Of a stretch of DNA of 64,000 bases, positions 33,456 to 47,600 are shown one piece after another (the first letter of the stretch is position 1; each line of letters opens with the position of its first letter). The stretch comes from Chenopodium formosanum (Eukaryota > Streptophyta > Magnoliopsida > Caryophyllales > Amaranthaceae). A model generated the notes under the pieces. That model was not told the origin of the DNA, did no database searches, and worked only from the letters and a program-made list of their open reading frames with translations. A program made the translations under genes and the position numbers. The stretch lies in NCBI GenBank assembly GCA_024500155.1, contig CM044875.1:15771203-15835202 (forward strand), in the 5' to 3' direction.

Positions 33456-36400
33456 ATGCCTACTGTCGGTGTTGTTAGAGACCGCCTTTTCGCAGCTCTT
33501 CGCCAATTCTATGGTCACCTTTTCTCCTTACTCTCAAATTGGTAAATGTAAATTATTTTGCCACTATTTCAACTTTTGATTTTTGATTTTTTTTTTGTTT
33601 AATGTAAATTTCAGAAGATAAAGATTTTGAAGATCTGTGCTTTAGGTTTGGCATAGAGCTTGATGATATAGTAAGTTATAATTTCATTGTATAATTGCTG
33701 AGTTTTGTTTTTTTTTTTTGGGTGATTTTTATTTATTGTATAAAATTGATTGATGAATTAGACAACGGAGAAAGCAATTATCCGGAAAGAAAAACATATT
33801 GTAGACGAAGGGCCAACCGAGGATGAAGAAATCATCTACAAAATTGATGTGCCTGCTAATAGGTTTGCTAATCAAGTTGCTTAATTGACATTCAGCTTTA
33901 CTAATTTATCTCTATATTATTAGAATTTTTTTTTGCCAGAAATTATGGGTCATTTGAACATACAATATATTATTTTGTAGGTATGATTTGCTTTGCCTTG
34001 AGGGTCTTGCGCAGGCCCTTCTGGTTTTCGAAGAGCGTGAAGAAATTCCAAGATACACGCTCGCTGATGTTACTCGTGAATCGATGTTGAAAATGCATGT
34101 AAAATCAAGTTTTCCGAAAAAGGATGTGCCCACAGAACCCGAGGTATTAGTTGATGAAGCTATATGTTTTATTTACCGGTCTAATTGACATTAGTATATC
34201 TGTATGATGTATTTTATTTAATTTGTTTTCATTTGCAGTTATCAATCCGGCCGTTTGTTGTTTGTGCTGTTCTAAGAGGTATTACCTTCGACGAAACAAG
34301 ATACAACAGCTTCATTGATCTTCAAGACAGGCTACATCAGAACATATGCCGGTATTTAAAGTGTCCTTGATATTTGTTTGCTACAAGTTACATTTTGCGC
34401 ATTGCCAGAGATCTTATATGTTGAAACTAAGTATGGGTATATTTTAAAGTGGAAGTATCAGGATGAAGATGACTTTGAACTATTAAATTCAGAAGTCTAG
34501 CATATATCTATTTGGAAATGCTAATGGTTTTGATAGGCGTTTATTGTGAGGCAGCTTGTTGATTTTTGTAGAACGATTATTTTAAGAACCTAGAAAGAAC
34601 ATTGAAATGCCTGACATTTTGACTTGCTGTGTTAATAGATGTGTTTTTATTAATATATAGTGGATAACTGTGATAGTGCAATATGTTAGTAATGTTGAAT
34701 AATGTTCTCTTATTGAAAAACATGGAGGGCTCATATCTATATTCTTTTGACAGTCGAAGAACCTTGGTGGCTATTGGGACTCATGACTTGGATACTATTC
34801 AAGGTCCTTTCTCCTATGAGGTATAAAATAGTTTTGACTCAACTAACCTCCTAATGCGTTAGGTGCAACTTTGTTTAAATATTTTATCATCTAATTTGTT
34901 GTTAAATTGTGTTCTTTGAGTTTGCTTATATATTTATGCCTTAACGTAACAAGTCTGACAATAACATTATCCCATTATCATGATTTCAATATTATTTTTG
35001 TTTAAAGTTTATAGCTCAAAGGGTCTTTCCTTGGATTATATCACCACCTAGCTGCAAGGTTTTTGGTGATCTTAGGTAGTTCTTTTGGTAATTCAACAGT
35101 AAATTTTTGAGTAAAAGTATAAGTTGGGTTCTAGAAGATGGTAGGAGACATGGTTGCTACTAATTATTCGTATTATACCCTCCAAGACTTGAATTTTATC
35201 CAAAACTAGCTAGCATGATTTTGACAAGAATTGAAAGACTCAATTTGAAATTTAAATGACTTATTATTTTATTTTTCCAACATAAACTACTTCCTTAATT
35301 TCAATTTAGTTGCTCCATAGTCTTTCTTTAACATTTCAAGGCCAAATTTATCACTGCTTTATCGAAGAAAAAAGCATTGTGTTGAGTTTGTTGAAAATTT
35401 TTAGGCCCTATTAAGTTTGTTTAAGTTTAATTATAATTATTATATTCTCTTTGATTTTTTTTGTTCTACTCACTTTCCATTTTAAGTTGTTTTTTTTTTT
35501 TTTAAAATTTAATTTATTTATTTATGTTCTACTCATTTTGCTTTATTCTATTTTTGACATACCCCTTTTTACCATCTTACCTCTTTTCCTCTTACTTTAT
35601 TCACCCCCCCTTTTCTTTTTATACATACAACCCATCTTTTTACATCCTCTCTTTTACTTTATCTCACACCCACTCACACTTTGTAAAACTTAATGGAAAT
35701 ACAAGTTATATAAGTATAGGAAAGATCTGCTGCATAAGGAAACTTAAAGGAGCCACAACATGGAAGAAGTTAATGTTTGTTAATTTTTAATTTCGTCACT
35801 TCTCTGCCCGCACAATTTAACTTACCTAGTTGTCTCTTATATTTCACATTGGAAGAAGTTGATAAAGGTTGTTCTGCTGCGCAAGGCGCGTCTCTTTGAA
35901 GTGAGGCACACAATTTAAAACAATTTACTAAAATTTGCTTGTATGGGCTTGAAGTGTGCCTCAAGCACCTCATGTGCACCTCTTAAAGCACTCTACCCTA
36001 ATCTCCTAGCGCCTCAGCGCTTAAGGTGTGCCTGCATGCGATAGAAAAGAAGAACGTTTCTCTTACATAAAACTAATGTTAGATTAGAGAAGAGAAAAAT
36101 AAACTTGGTAGTCCTAAGGTCCTCCAGTAACTCCAGAAACCATTACCAAATAAGTTGGCTAGAGTGATGTAGAATCCTGTAAAGTATACCAACTTACCAA
36201 GTTGCCTTAAACAAGGGGAAGGAAATCCATAATGTCTTGAATATATATTTTTATGTATCTCATCTTTTTTCTACCTTTTTAAAAGTATGACTAAACTCTT
36301 ATAAATAGTGTAGAAACGATTATGCCCCTAAAAATATTTATTTACATATTTACCCCTTTTGAAAATATGGCTAAATTTTTTATCCCTATCTTTTAAAAAG

Positions 36401-39400
36401 TTTGAATTATTTCTTATAAATCGAGTTTGGACAATTTTTTTTTCTATTTTTTTTTTTAACTTATTTTCCCTTATTAATGTTTTTTTTTTTTTTTTTGTAG
36501 AACCCTTATTAATGTTAATTGCCTCATTTTTTTTAACTAAAGAGGATAGCGTACAAACATTTATACCCCTAAAAGTTTTTGTCTATTTTGTATATAATTT
36601 CCCTCATTAATCCTACCAAAAACTAAAGTTGTGTCCTAAAGCTAATCGAAAGAGCTTTCGAACATGACTAGCTATGGTGCGTGCATCGCGCTCGTTAGCT
36701 ACCCTAATTTATTTTAAAACTAGGTTAGAAAGTGTGTAGTTCATTTTCTACCTTCCATATCCCGTGCCAAGACGTGTCAATGGCTGGTTCAAATGAAGAG
36801 TCTAAGCATCAAAGGTGGTCCTTTTGGAGATAGTTGCTTCATTATGAGGGCTTATGGGCCACTTTTCTATTTAATATATCCTGATAAGTTCTCAAAGAAT
36901 AGATTGGCGGTGTTGGGAAAGACAACTTTCATGGAATAAAGGTGTTGTTTGGTAGTAATGCATGTCTTAAATGTATAGTAAGTAGGTGTTGATAAGTCTC
37001 CATTGTTTTGGTTAAGCCGTTTCATAACGGACTTTCAATTTCAGTTTGGCATTTTTCAAAAACCCACAATCTCATCTGAATTAAACGTTCCAACCCCAAT
37101 CACCCCACGTTGAATGTTAAATCCCTTGTTTCACTAAAAAGTTACTTGGTATTTAGTGCTACAGTGAAATATTCCACGTCTTCCCAAAAATAGCTAGCTT
37201 TAAGCTTCTAATAGTTTACACCTACTATATATTACTCAAAGAATTTGATTATCGTGCCATCCACAACACGTTCCGCGATCAACACATCATGTTTATTGTC
37301 ATGACATTGTTGTGCGCCTCAAGAGGTGTGTTTTAAGCTGCCTCTTGGTGTGTCCGTGTGCCTTTGCTGTACTTCATCAAAATCACCTCGCCTAGACCAC
37401 AAAAAGCACATGGCCCCTAATGCCTTGCCCCTCAGCGCCTTTTCCGACACTGGACACACGATTGTATCTTTTTATAATTTTTATTCATGTATTTACTCTT
37501 TGTATCTTTGAGTTGATAGGGTTAGAATGTCAATCTCATCAAATCTAGTGTCGTAGGCAGGGCTATCATAACATTCTTCATGGGACTATCATAAAAATAT
37601 GCAATATTGTTTTCCAAAAAAATAAAAAAAAGTTTATGATTTGAAAATAAAATGTACAAAATTTTTATGGCTATGTAAAGAACTTGTAACTAAATTTGAA
37701 CTTCCAAATTTATTTCCAATGAAAAAAGCAAAATACTTCGTAATTCAAAGAGGCAAAAATAGCTTGTGCTGGGATTCAAATTCCTACCTTGTGCATGGCT
37801 TGCAAAACAAGTACCAACTGCACTAGATTGTTAATGCTAGATAATAATCATGCGAAATTCTATTTATTTCATTTTTTAATACTAGGATCTTTCTTAGTTT
37901 TTGACCTCTTTATTTTGGGGACCTGTTTAATAGCGCTCTTGGCACACCCTATTCTACGGCCCTGGTCATAGGAGTGACATGGGTTCTCATCTCTTGCAAG
38001 GTGAGTGTCTATGTTACAAAGGCTTTCCTGGATGAGCAAATGCCAAATGTGATTGGGCATGTCTCTATTTTTGTCCTCTTTTTTCTGGCTTCTACTTAGA
38101 GGACTCCTAGTCTGCTTTTGCTAACATTCCTTATCATATGAAGAAATAGTTGGCTGTATTACCTTACAAGTGTTGGACTTTGATATGTAAGGTTGTGTAT
38201 TGGTTTATGATGATGCATCTTGTTGGCACTTGCCTTTGATGTTCTAGATTATAATCTGTGCAAATGAGGTATTTGGACTTGTGTATAACCTTTTTACTGT
38301 GATAAGTAGTTAAATGTCAAAGTGCTTGGTGTGGAAGCTCTTTCCATGCTTTATGGCTCTTAGCCACCCCCTTTTCCCTTACCCTCACCTTGTCAATAAA
38401 GGGACACTAGGAGGGAATAAGTGCACAGTGCTTTCAAACTCTCATTTTAAATGTCTGTCAGACTAACGTGTTGTTTAAGTGGCTTTTGTTGCTTTTCTTT
38501 CAATTTAGTTCTATTTGACTTTGATTTTTTGTATGTTTATACTTTCCTCATTTCTTTCTTTTATGACTTAAAAAACATCAATTACATCATATGGAGGAAT
38601 ATTTTGAGATTAAGCATGCATTGTTTGAATATTATAGATAAATACATAAAGATTTAATAACTAGCTAGGTGAGGCAAGAAGCTAATTTTTATAAAATGTT
38701 TTATCAAGGGAAGGTTGCAGCTTTGTACAAGAACTATCTATTTTTTCAAGTACTTATATTTTTTTGTCTTCCTTTAATCTTGTCACAGGCTGCTCTGCCA
38801 TCAGAAATAAATTTTGTGCCTTTGAAGCAGGTACTGGTTTAATCTACTAGTACTAAATTTTCTGTTACCTCTATGCAAGTGTTCAAAATCTGAAAGTATC
38901 ACTTATTTTGATCGCATATGAAACATTAGTTATGCTGAATGTGTATTGTACTATTATTGCTATATACGAGTTTAAGTTCTGTGTCTTCCAGATTATCTTG
39001 AAATTAATTTGATATGTTTTCTTCTAACAATTAAGTTTGTATATACTAGTAATTTACGTTCAGTGTCTTATATAGTCTTTCAAAAATTATATTTTCCCAA
39101 ACATTTCCCCATTACTTTTTAGTACAGTTTTTACCCACCTTTTTAGAATTATATGTGGTAATGGAACATCATGCATAGGATATCCACACGGGACCTTTTC
39201 AATGTGTTTGGGAACCCTAAAATAAACTATGGAAGATATGTAGAAAGGAAGATCCTTCGTATTTACTTGAATGAGCAACACCTGAGGAAAAGTAATTTCT
39301 TGACCTAGGAATTTGAAAATAATAATTGAGGGGGCCTCTACAAAAGTTTCGAACCACAGTAAATGTCAATTTCTAATGATCTATTTTTTCAGTTTTGAAT

Positions 39401-42400
39401 GTATGTTTGATTATCTATTTTTATGTATTGGTTCCGAGGTGCTGATAAGTTCATATCTGTTCGTTTTTTTTCTTTTTTTAATCCATGTTACAGGTAAATG
39501 AATTCAGGGCTGATGAATTGATGGAGTTCTATAAGGTAATTATCCCTTGTTGCTTTGGTCGTAGCGGAGTAAAAAGCCTAATAATCACGAGTAGCTTTAC
39601 TTTATAATTTTAGAGTAATTGTTTGCTGGAGCTTCTGCTGAATTTACTCATAAGCTTTTCAAAGAGTGTCTTTTATCTTTATTTATTCATTATTGTTTCT
39701 GACAGTCCGATTTGAAGCTGAAGAAATACCTGCATATTATAGAGAATTCTCCTGTGTTTCCGGTTATATATGATCATGACAGGTATAATCTGTGCAACCT
39801 TTTCTTCTTCAATTCCATATCTTTCTTTGTTGTAATATTGTACAGTAAAAAAAGATGAGGTGTTGTTAAAATGGGTGGGTCTTATTTAAAGATTATAATT
39901 TGCTGTGCTAAAAAAGTTGCCCTTCATGACTCAATATTTTTCGTAGTTTATAAACTGTAGAAATATTGTGTTACCCATTTCCCTGAGATAACTTTTTACA
40001 TCAATGATTCTGAAATTAACAGTATGTGATCTGCAGAACTGTGTTGTCTTTACCCCCGATTATAAATGGGGCACACTCAGCTATTACTTTGAGGACGAAG
40101 AATGTTTTCATTGAATGTACAGCTACTGATTTAACGAAGGCTAAGATTGTTTTGAATACTATGGTATGCAAAAAAGATGATTGTCTTGGTTTCACAACTC
40201 ATTGAGATTTGGCTGATAATGGTTCTTGTTGATTCAGGTTACTATGTTCTCGGGCTACTGTGAGAAGAAGTTTGAAGTTGAACCAGTTGAAGTTATATAT
40301 TCTGATGGAGAGTCATATGTTTGTCCTGACCTCTCATGCTATGATATGGAAGTGTCTCTGTCTTACATCAATGACGCAATTGGAGTATCATTAGAAGCAG
40401 ATCAGGTTATGTGCTCTGCCTTCTTATAAAAGATGATCTTGTTTTGTTTTTCCTCTCAAAGGTGCTGCCATGCAAGTTGTATTTGTTGCTTTGGTGTTTG
40501 AACATCTTGCTTTTTCATTGACCACGTCAATACCCAGAGAGATAATCATCTTTTGTCGTTTCTTTTAGATGTTTACACTTTAACCTTGCCAGTTGTAGTT
40601 GTCATTTTGGTGCTTGAACATCGTAGTTTTCTCGTCATATAATCAAATTGGTACAAAAAATTAGGGGTTTTAACCAATTCGTATATAAAAAAATATCCGG
40701 TGACCATTGCCCATAGTTGAAACCTATGTTGCATAGACTCGAATTTGGGTGTCAAGTCCGACACGTTGTCGGATCCTTCAACACTCTAGATTTAATAGAA
40801 TTTCATATAAGGCCACTATATATTTGGGTGTCGTGTCGCACTCAGCGTACAACAACAGGCTGTTGGAGTAACATAGTTTGAAACTAATCATGTTATCTGG
40901 TTTGACTACCACCATTTCAACTAGCCGATTGTATAAGTTGATTAAAGTGTTAGGTAAATAGTTTACTTGTTAGCATTGCTATGGGAAAAATGTACTAATA
41001 TGAAAATAGCTATGAAGGAAATCATAGAAAATTAGTTATTAATTACACTAACAATATTTACCAAAATAATTCCTTAGGTTTCTTATTGTTCTTATTCTAA
41101 TGTAATTATGCAATGCACATTGTCTTCTATTTTGATCTTATGGTGAATCTTTTGGTAATCAATCAAATCAATTCTAATGAGTAAAAATGACCAATATGTA
41201 CATTAACTTTTCTTTTTTTTTTTGGTACTCGTATTTTGTTTTTTATTAATATAGTTTTATATGTTGATTTTTTAAATAAATCTAGCTAATATTGTACAAG
41301 TAAATAGTCTTTTTGGAAAAAAAATATTTAGCTTAGTTTAGAAATTTATTATACAATTTTTTGATTGTTTTTGATGGATAGTTTTTGACAGAAATCTAAA
41401 ACATAATCGATTAAATAACTACAAAACTATGAACCTTACCCTCCTTAAAAAAAGCCTATGAGATTATTTCATGTTACAAAGCAAGTAAAGGCAAAGTAAC
41501 AACTCTATGACGCACCCACACCTCGGCCATCATCTTCTTTCATATTTAGATCTACTTAAAGCTCATTTCTCAACCTCATGATCTTCTAAAAATCCATCTA
41601 TACTTACTCTGATCATTGTTATCTCATGCTCTCAGGTAATTCCCCATCATTTCCATCCTTATTTTAAAAACAATTTATGAATTTTCCCTTTCAAATCTGA
41701 TCGTAATTTTCATGGATTTTTTACATTAACTCAGCAGCATGCTACATAAAATATGGATACTATTAACATGCATACAATTGTAATTCGGTTGATGGAAAAA
41801 AAAAAACAATATCATTATGAAAATAATTGTAGTTGTGTTTTCATAGCTTCCTTTTCGCTGATATGTAATTATAACTGGAATTTTTCTGTAAACTTGTAAT
41901 TTATCATCAGTTAACTTTATTTGTTTACCCTTTTTTAAACATGGTGTGTTTTCATACTTTGCAAAAGCTCTTATACTCTTCCTTCAATTTTCCCCTTGTA
42001 TTATCTCTATTCTTGTATGTTCTTCTCACTTATTATTGATGCACAATTTAAGAAACTGTTGAATGATGTGAGTGGGTGTAAGATAAAGTAAGAAAAAGTA
42101 TGGAAAGGTGTAATTATTGTGGAGTTAAAGAGAGATTGTAAAAGGGGACGTTATAAATAGAATATTATAAGGTGGGTTTGTCTAAGAAAAAGGTGAATAA
42201 AGTAAGAAAAAGTATGGAAAGGTGTAATCATTGTGGAGTTAAAGAGGGAGATTGTAAAAGGGGATGTTATAAATAGAATTAATCAAAGTGAGTAGAACAT
42301 AAAAGAATGGGGCAAGTATTATACTACCTCCAGTATATATTATATGCAACTTTTGCCAAAAAATGGAAATTTCACATTAGATGCAACTTTCCTCTTCTTT

Positions 42401-44635
42401 CCTTTTTTTGTAAATTTTTTTTAATGAAATTACGGAAATACCCTTGCTCAAGATATCATAAACACAATTAAACAACTAAATTAGAATAATAATTTAACTT
42501 AATTAACATAATTTTTCTCACCCAATTCAATTCACCCAAACAAAATCCCATCAACAATCAACCTAAACTCAAAGAAATCATTCAACTTCCATCCTTGTTC
42601 ATCTTTCACAACTCCAGCAACCACCATCGTCAACGTCACCGGACACCACCACCTTCAAGATTCTCGACTCCGTCACCGGCCACCACCAACTTCCTCTCTC
42701 TGTCTCGCGCAGTATCTCTCTCTCTAGCGCCGTTCTCGCTCTTTCTCTCTCTCTCTCTTTCTCCTTCTCTTAATTAAATCTTTATATCTGATGGTTTAGG
42801 GGTTGGCTGTGCTTGTGTTGGGTGTTTTGGAAGGTTTCGAGTGCTTAAGGGGGTTTTCGGGGTGGTTTGACGGTGGTTCTGGGCTGGTTGTGGCTAGTTC
42901 GAGTGGAGGCGGTAGTTCTGGGCTAGTTCGAGTGGAGGCAGTGGTTCTGGGATAGTTCGGGTAGATCGGACTGGTTTTAGGTGGTTTTGGGGTGGTTTTG
43001 GGTGGTTCGAGTAGATCAGGCTGGTTCTGGGCTAGTTCAGGGGTGTGTGGTGGACTGGTGGTGTCGACGGGTTGGTTTTGCAGTGGTTCAGGGTGGGTTA
43101 GTTATAGTGAGTCAGGTGGTTTTGTGGTGGTTCAGGGTAAGTGGTAGTGCCGACGTCCGATGAGTTGGTTTTGTGGTGGTTCAGGATGAGTGAAGGTGGT
43201 GCCGATGAGAGGCTGCGGTTAGACGATGGTGGTAGCCTAGCTGTGGTGACTGTTGTTGGTGGTGGTGGTTAATTATCTCCATTCTCTCTCCAACCCTTAA
43301 TTACATACTCTTTAATCCATTAAATCACTATTATGAAATTTTGTATTGGGTTTCCGTGAGAGCTCCAAAGTTGCATCTAATATGTTCCGGAGATAGTATA
43401 AAAACCCAAGGTTTTGCTAACCCAACAGGAGCAAAGGCTGCAAAGCCATTTAACTTTTCTTTATTTACGTATTTTCTATCGTATTAGCTGTCATTTACTT
43501 AACATAATTTTGTTCTCTAAACAAAAAAACTCCAGATAATTGTATCTCAACTAGGTTTGACAAGTGAAGGACAAGCACATCAATAAAGGGAGGAACAATT
43601 GAAGGCACTTTAAGCTGTGAAGTTGAATTTAAATCACTTGTTAAACACTTTCTTTTAGCCCTCCTTGATTTTGCATGACCCCCTCATTGAAATTGCGTTT
43701 TAATATTAACGCTTAGCTTGATTATTAAAAGTCTGTTATTTTTAACAATTTGGATGAACTTATTTATTTATTTATTTATTTTTGATATAATGAATGCTGG
43801 TCTTTTGCAGTTTCTTGTTAAATATAATTTGAGCTCTTTTATGAATGGAGGCAGGATGCTTATTTCATTTATTTGTGTCCCACAGGTTACTCAGTTATTG
43901 AGAAAGATGCAATTGCATGCCAAGAAGTCTGATAATCAATGTAATATATGTGTTTCTGTTCCTCCTACCAGAAGCGATGTTCTTCATCCTTGTGATGTGA
44001 TGGAGGTATTTAGCTAATTTTGGCTGATCAGTGTGCATTAGATTTGGGAAACAACAATAAAATTTCACTCTTTGTTTTTAGGATGTTGCTATTGCATTTG
44101 GATACAATGAAATCCCAAAAAGAAGGCCGGCATCGATAAAGCCACTTGCATTAAATGAACTAAGTGATATGATCAGATCTGAGGTAATTTTATGTGCATG
44201 TGCATATATTTATCTGTTGATATGCCCATGCTTGGTCGGCTTCTTGTTGTCATGTTCTGTATTTGTGCTTGTACTGGTTGAGGAGTGATGTTTCAATCTA
44301 CAGCTTTTTGGGATAATGCTTGCTAAGGACATGAGTTTTATCAAGATAGGTATCCATGTAGGCCTATTTGCATTTTAATATTCTCGGACCACCCAGTGCA
44401 TGGTATTCAAGTAAGAATATCAGAAACAATGTAGTAGCTTTTATCATGGTTGCAAACAGGAAATTGTCTGTAATTGTTTCTATGAAGGTTTCTATGAAGA
44501 TTAATATTCATGCTAACATGGTAATTAGCAAACCATTTGGATGAGTTAATGCTTGCATCACTCTTGCTGTATGCATACCCAAAATTGCTCAAGGCTTCTT
44601 AAGCAATTCTAATTGTCTATGTATTCTTTTCTTTT

Positions 44636-44688
<53 letters not shown>

Positions 44689-47600
44689 AATAAATTTATG
44701 CTTGCTCCTTCATGAACCCACAGCTGATTCTTATTATTTCATATACTTCCTTTTTTGTTTTGTTCCCCCAGATTGCAATGAATGGGTTCACTGAAGTTTT
44801 GACATGGATATTGTGCTCTTACAAAGAGAATTTCGCCATGTTGAATCGTAAGGATGACCGATCAACTGCAGTGATTATTGCGAATCCTCGTTCTTCTGAT
44901 TTTGAGGTTAGTGCTTAAATCACATGAAATAAAGTAGTTGGATTTTCCCATTGTGGCATATTTATCTGTGTGAATTGACGTGTGGAATATGAATGGTACA
45001 AATAAAATCCAAGATTTTGTTCTCTAAGGAATAATTTGAAACACCAAGGGAATAAATTTTCTTAAAAATAATGTTTTCTACTTGTAGGGCTGTATATATT
45101 GGAGGTCATATTAGATTGTTGTTCTTGACGTACTAATATACTCTAAAGGGCTTCTGACTAGAATGATTATCAACAAGTAAGACACTTTATAAGAATACTA
45201 CTACCTACATCCTAAATGTTCTTTACACTTTCTTCATAAGTCTGCTCCTTAATGGTCTTTAGACTTTTACTTTATTTCACTTTTGGCAAGGAGCTGTTTT
45301 CTATTTTGTACTCCTTTGTCCTTCAACTTACACACTTGCAATTTTCTAATATAAGTTTTAACTTATTTGTATTGTTGGCCAATTGATGGGCAATCATTTT
45401 CCCACTTGTTACCTCACCTTTACAATGTCAACTCTATAGTGCTTTAATTCTTGTGCTAATAGGTGACAAGAGCATTTAGAAATGGAGGTTGTACTTCAGT
45501 TTATGAGATATTCATTGCTCATTCACTGCTGACATAATGCCTTGGTTTTGTGTCAAGAACTCAAAATAATCCGTGTTTTTATTTGGAAAAAGGGGTAGGG
45601 GTTTCAAGTATTCCATTTAATAAGTTTCGGTGTTTCTAAGTTTCAAATACATGTATTGTGGCCTTCATTAGATTTTTCATGCATTGAAGTAATATTACTT
45701 GTGATAATTGGCTGATGTGCCTAGTATTAAAAGGCCAGCTTTCGTTGGCAAGATGCACCTTTTTATCCTATTTTATGGTATAAAAAATAATATTCCTTAG
45801 TACATTTTATGGTATAAAATTTTTCATACATGTAGCGTTTTCCTCCCCCCTTCCCCCTTAATACATGTTATGGTATAAAATTTCGGCATTCGAGCTTCAA
45901 AATTAGTAAAAATTGAAGGCAAAAAGAATTAAATTTTTGTAAACATTTAAAACCTCTATAAAATTACAACATCTACCACAAGCACCAACCCAAAAGAACC
46001 TGTTGTGGTTTAATAATACTCCGTACTTGCAAAAGAAAGTGCTAGTGGACTACTATGAGAAGAAGAAACAAAAAAAATGAAGGATTGTACCGTGGTTATC
46101 ATGCGAAAGCTTATGTTCAGCTTCTCAGGGGTTCACAATAAATTCATAAAGAGAAACTAGAAAGAATTGGAGATAGAGTAACAGGAAGAAAGGAGAAATT
46201 ATTACAGAGAGAAGAAAATCAATCTTTAAAAACTTCACTGGCAATGGCTACTGCAGGATTTTTGTCCTCGTAACCATTTAGGAAGTCTGGTTGGCAACTT
46301 CTGTCATACCACTGACTTCAAGTGTTAGTTTTACCAAACATTGCAAATTATGGTCTTTCTCATATCTGGACTTTTTAATTTAGGGAGAACATTGTAGCTT
46401 GGGCAACGATTGCAATCAAATGAGGAAATTTGTCAAATCTGAGTCTTAACGCCTTGGTCACATCAATTCTTTTTATTTACAGTGAAAAGTGTCATAGAGG
46501 TGTTCAATAATGGAGTTCATATACCATTTCATTTTATAAAAAAGAATAACATGGACTATATTGTTCAATTTTGATATCATGGCATTGATAAGACGCATAG
46601 TAGGAGTATTAGTGATTTAATATCTTATTTTAATCATATGTGATTTTGAACGACTCTGTATATTCGATTAAATAAGTTGTTCCTCACTTTAATCAGGTGT
46701 GAAGTTTCAACTCTCATTTAGGGCATATAGTGCTTTATGAAACACTATGGTGTCTTTCACTTTGTCTTTTCAATTTTGTTAATGTCCTCTTGTTGTGTTC
46801 CTGGCCTGTTTTATGATATGCATATTTATGTTTTCATCATGTGATTATATCCAGACCCAAATATATTTTATGTTATCTTATCATATTTGCAATTTCAGGT
46901 GGTGCGTAGTAGTCTTATGGCCGGTATACTGAAAACTGTTGGGCACAATAAAGATCACCGGAAGCCTATCAAGGTAATCTGTTGTGCTTATGTAACAAAG
47001 TCTGGTCATGCTTTTATTTAGTTATATAGTGTAGTTTGTACTTTTGGCTTTCCTTTGTTATCATTCTTCAATTTATGTTTTTAGATCTTTGAAGTTGGTG
47101 ATATAGCAATCCTGGATGATTCAAAAGATGTTGGTTCCCGAAATTCTCGTCAACTTGCAGCACTTTATTGTGGTAATAGCTCCGGTTTTGAGGTGAGCTT
47201 CTGACTTGTCAATAGTTCAAATTGATTAGTGACGATGCAATTCTTGTGGGGTGCAATAATGGGTCATTGGCTGGCAATTTGGGCCAACAGGTCGGATTTG
47301 ATTTAAATTTTGGGTTTATTTCTAGTTGGGCTGATTAACTATCGGAAAGTGTAAAACTTAATATTATTTAAAAAATGATATATGGATCAAAAATATTATT
47401 TAAAAAATGATATATGGATCAAATCAGGTTCAATTTAGGTTGGGATGAGGTTCTCTTAGAAACTCCTTGACGGATTATTGGGTCAGACTGTCAGATCAAG
47501 AATTGCCAGCCTTGGGTCAAGATGTCATGTTTAGATTCGTGTAAAACTCTGAGTAGGTCTTTAGATTGTATGTGATAATCCGTTAGCATGTGCAATATAG

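Noticed and set aside
35880..37440. Clusters of GCGCCTC/AAGGCGC/GTGTGCCT words in an intron
   Set aside because: They look like pieces of a dispersed plant repeat, but no ends or structure could be fixed, so no element is called.
42595..43163. ORFs of Ser/Leu-rich and Trp/Gly-rich type in a PheRS intron
   Set aside because: They arise from CT-rich and GGT-rich low-complexity sequence inside a TIR element; no start context or conserved motif.
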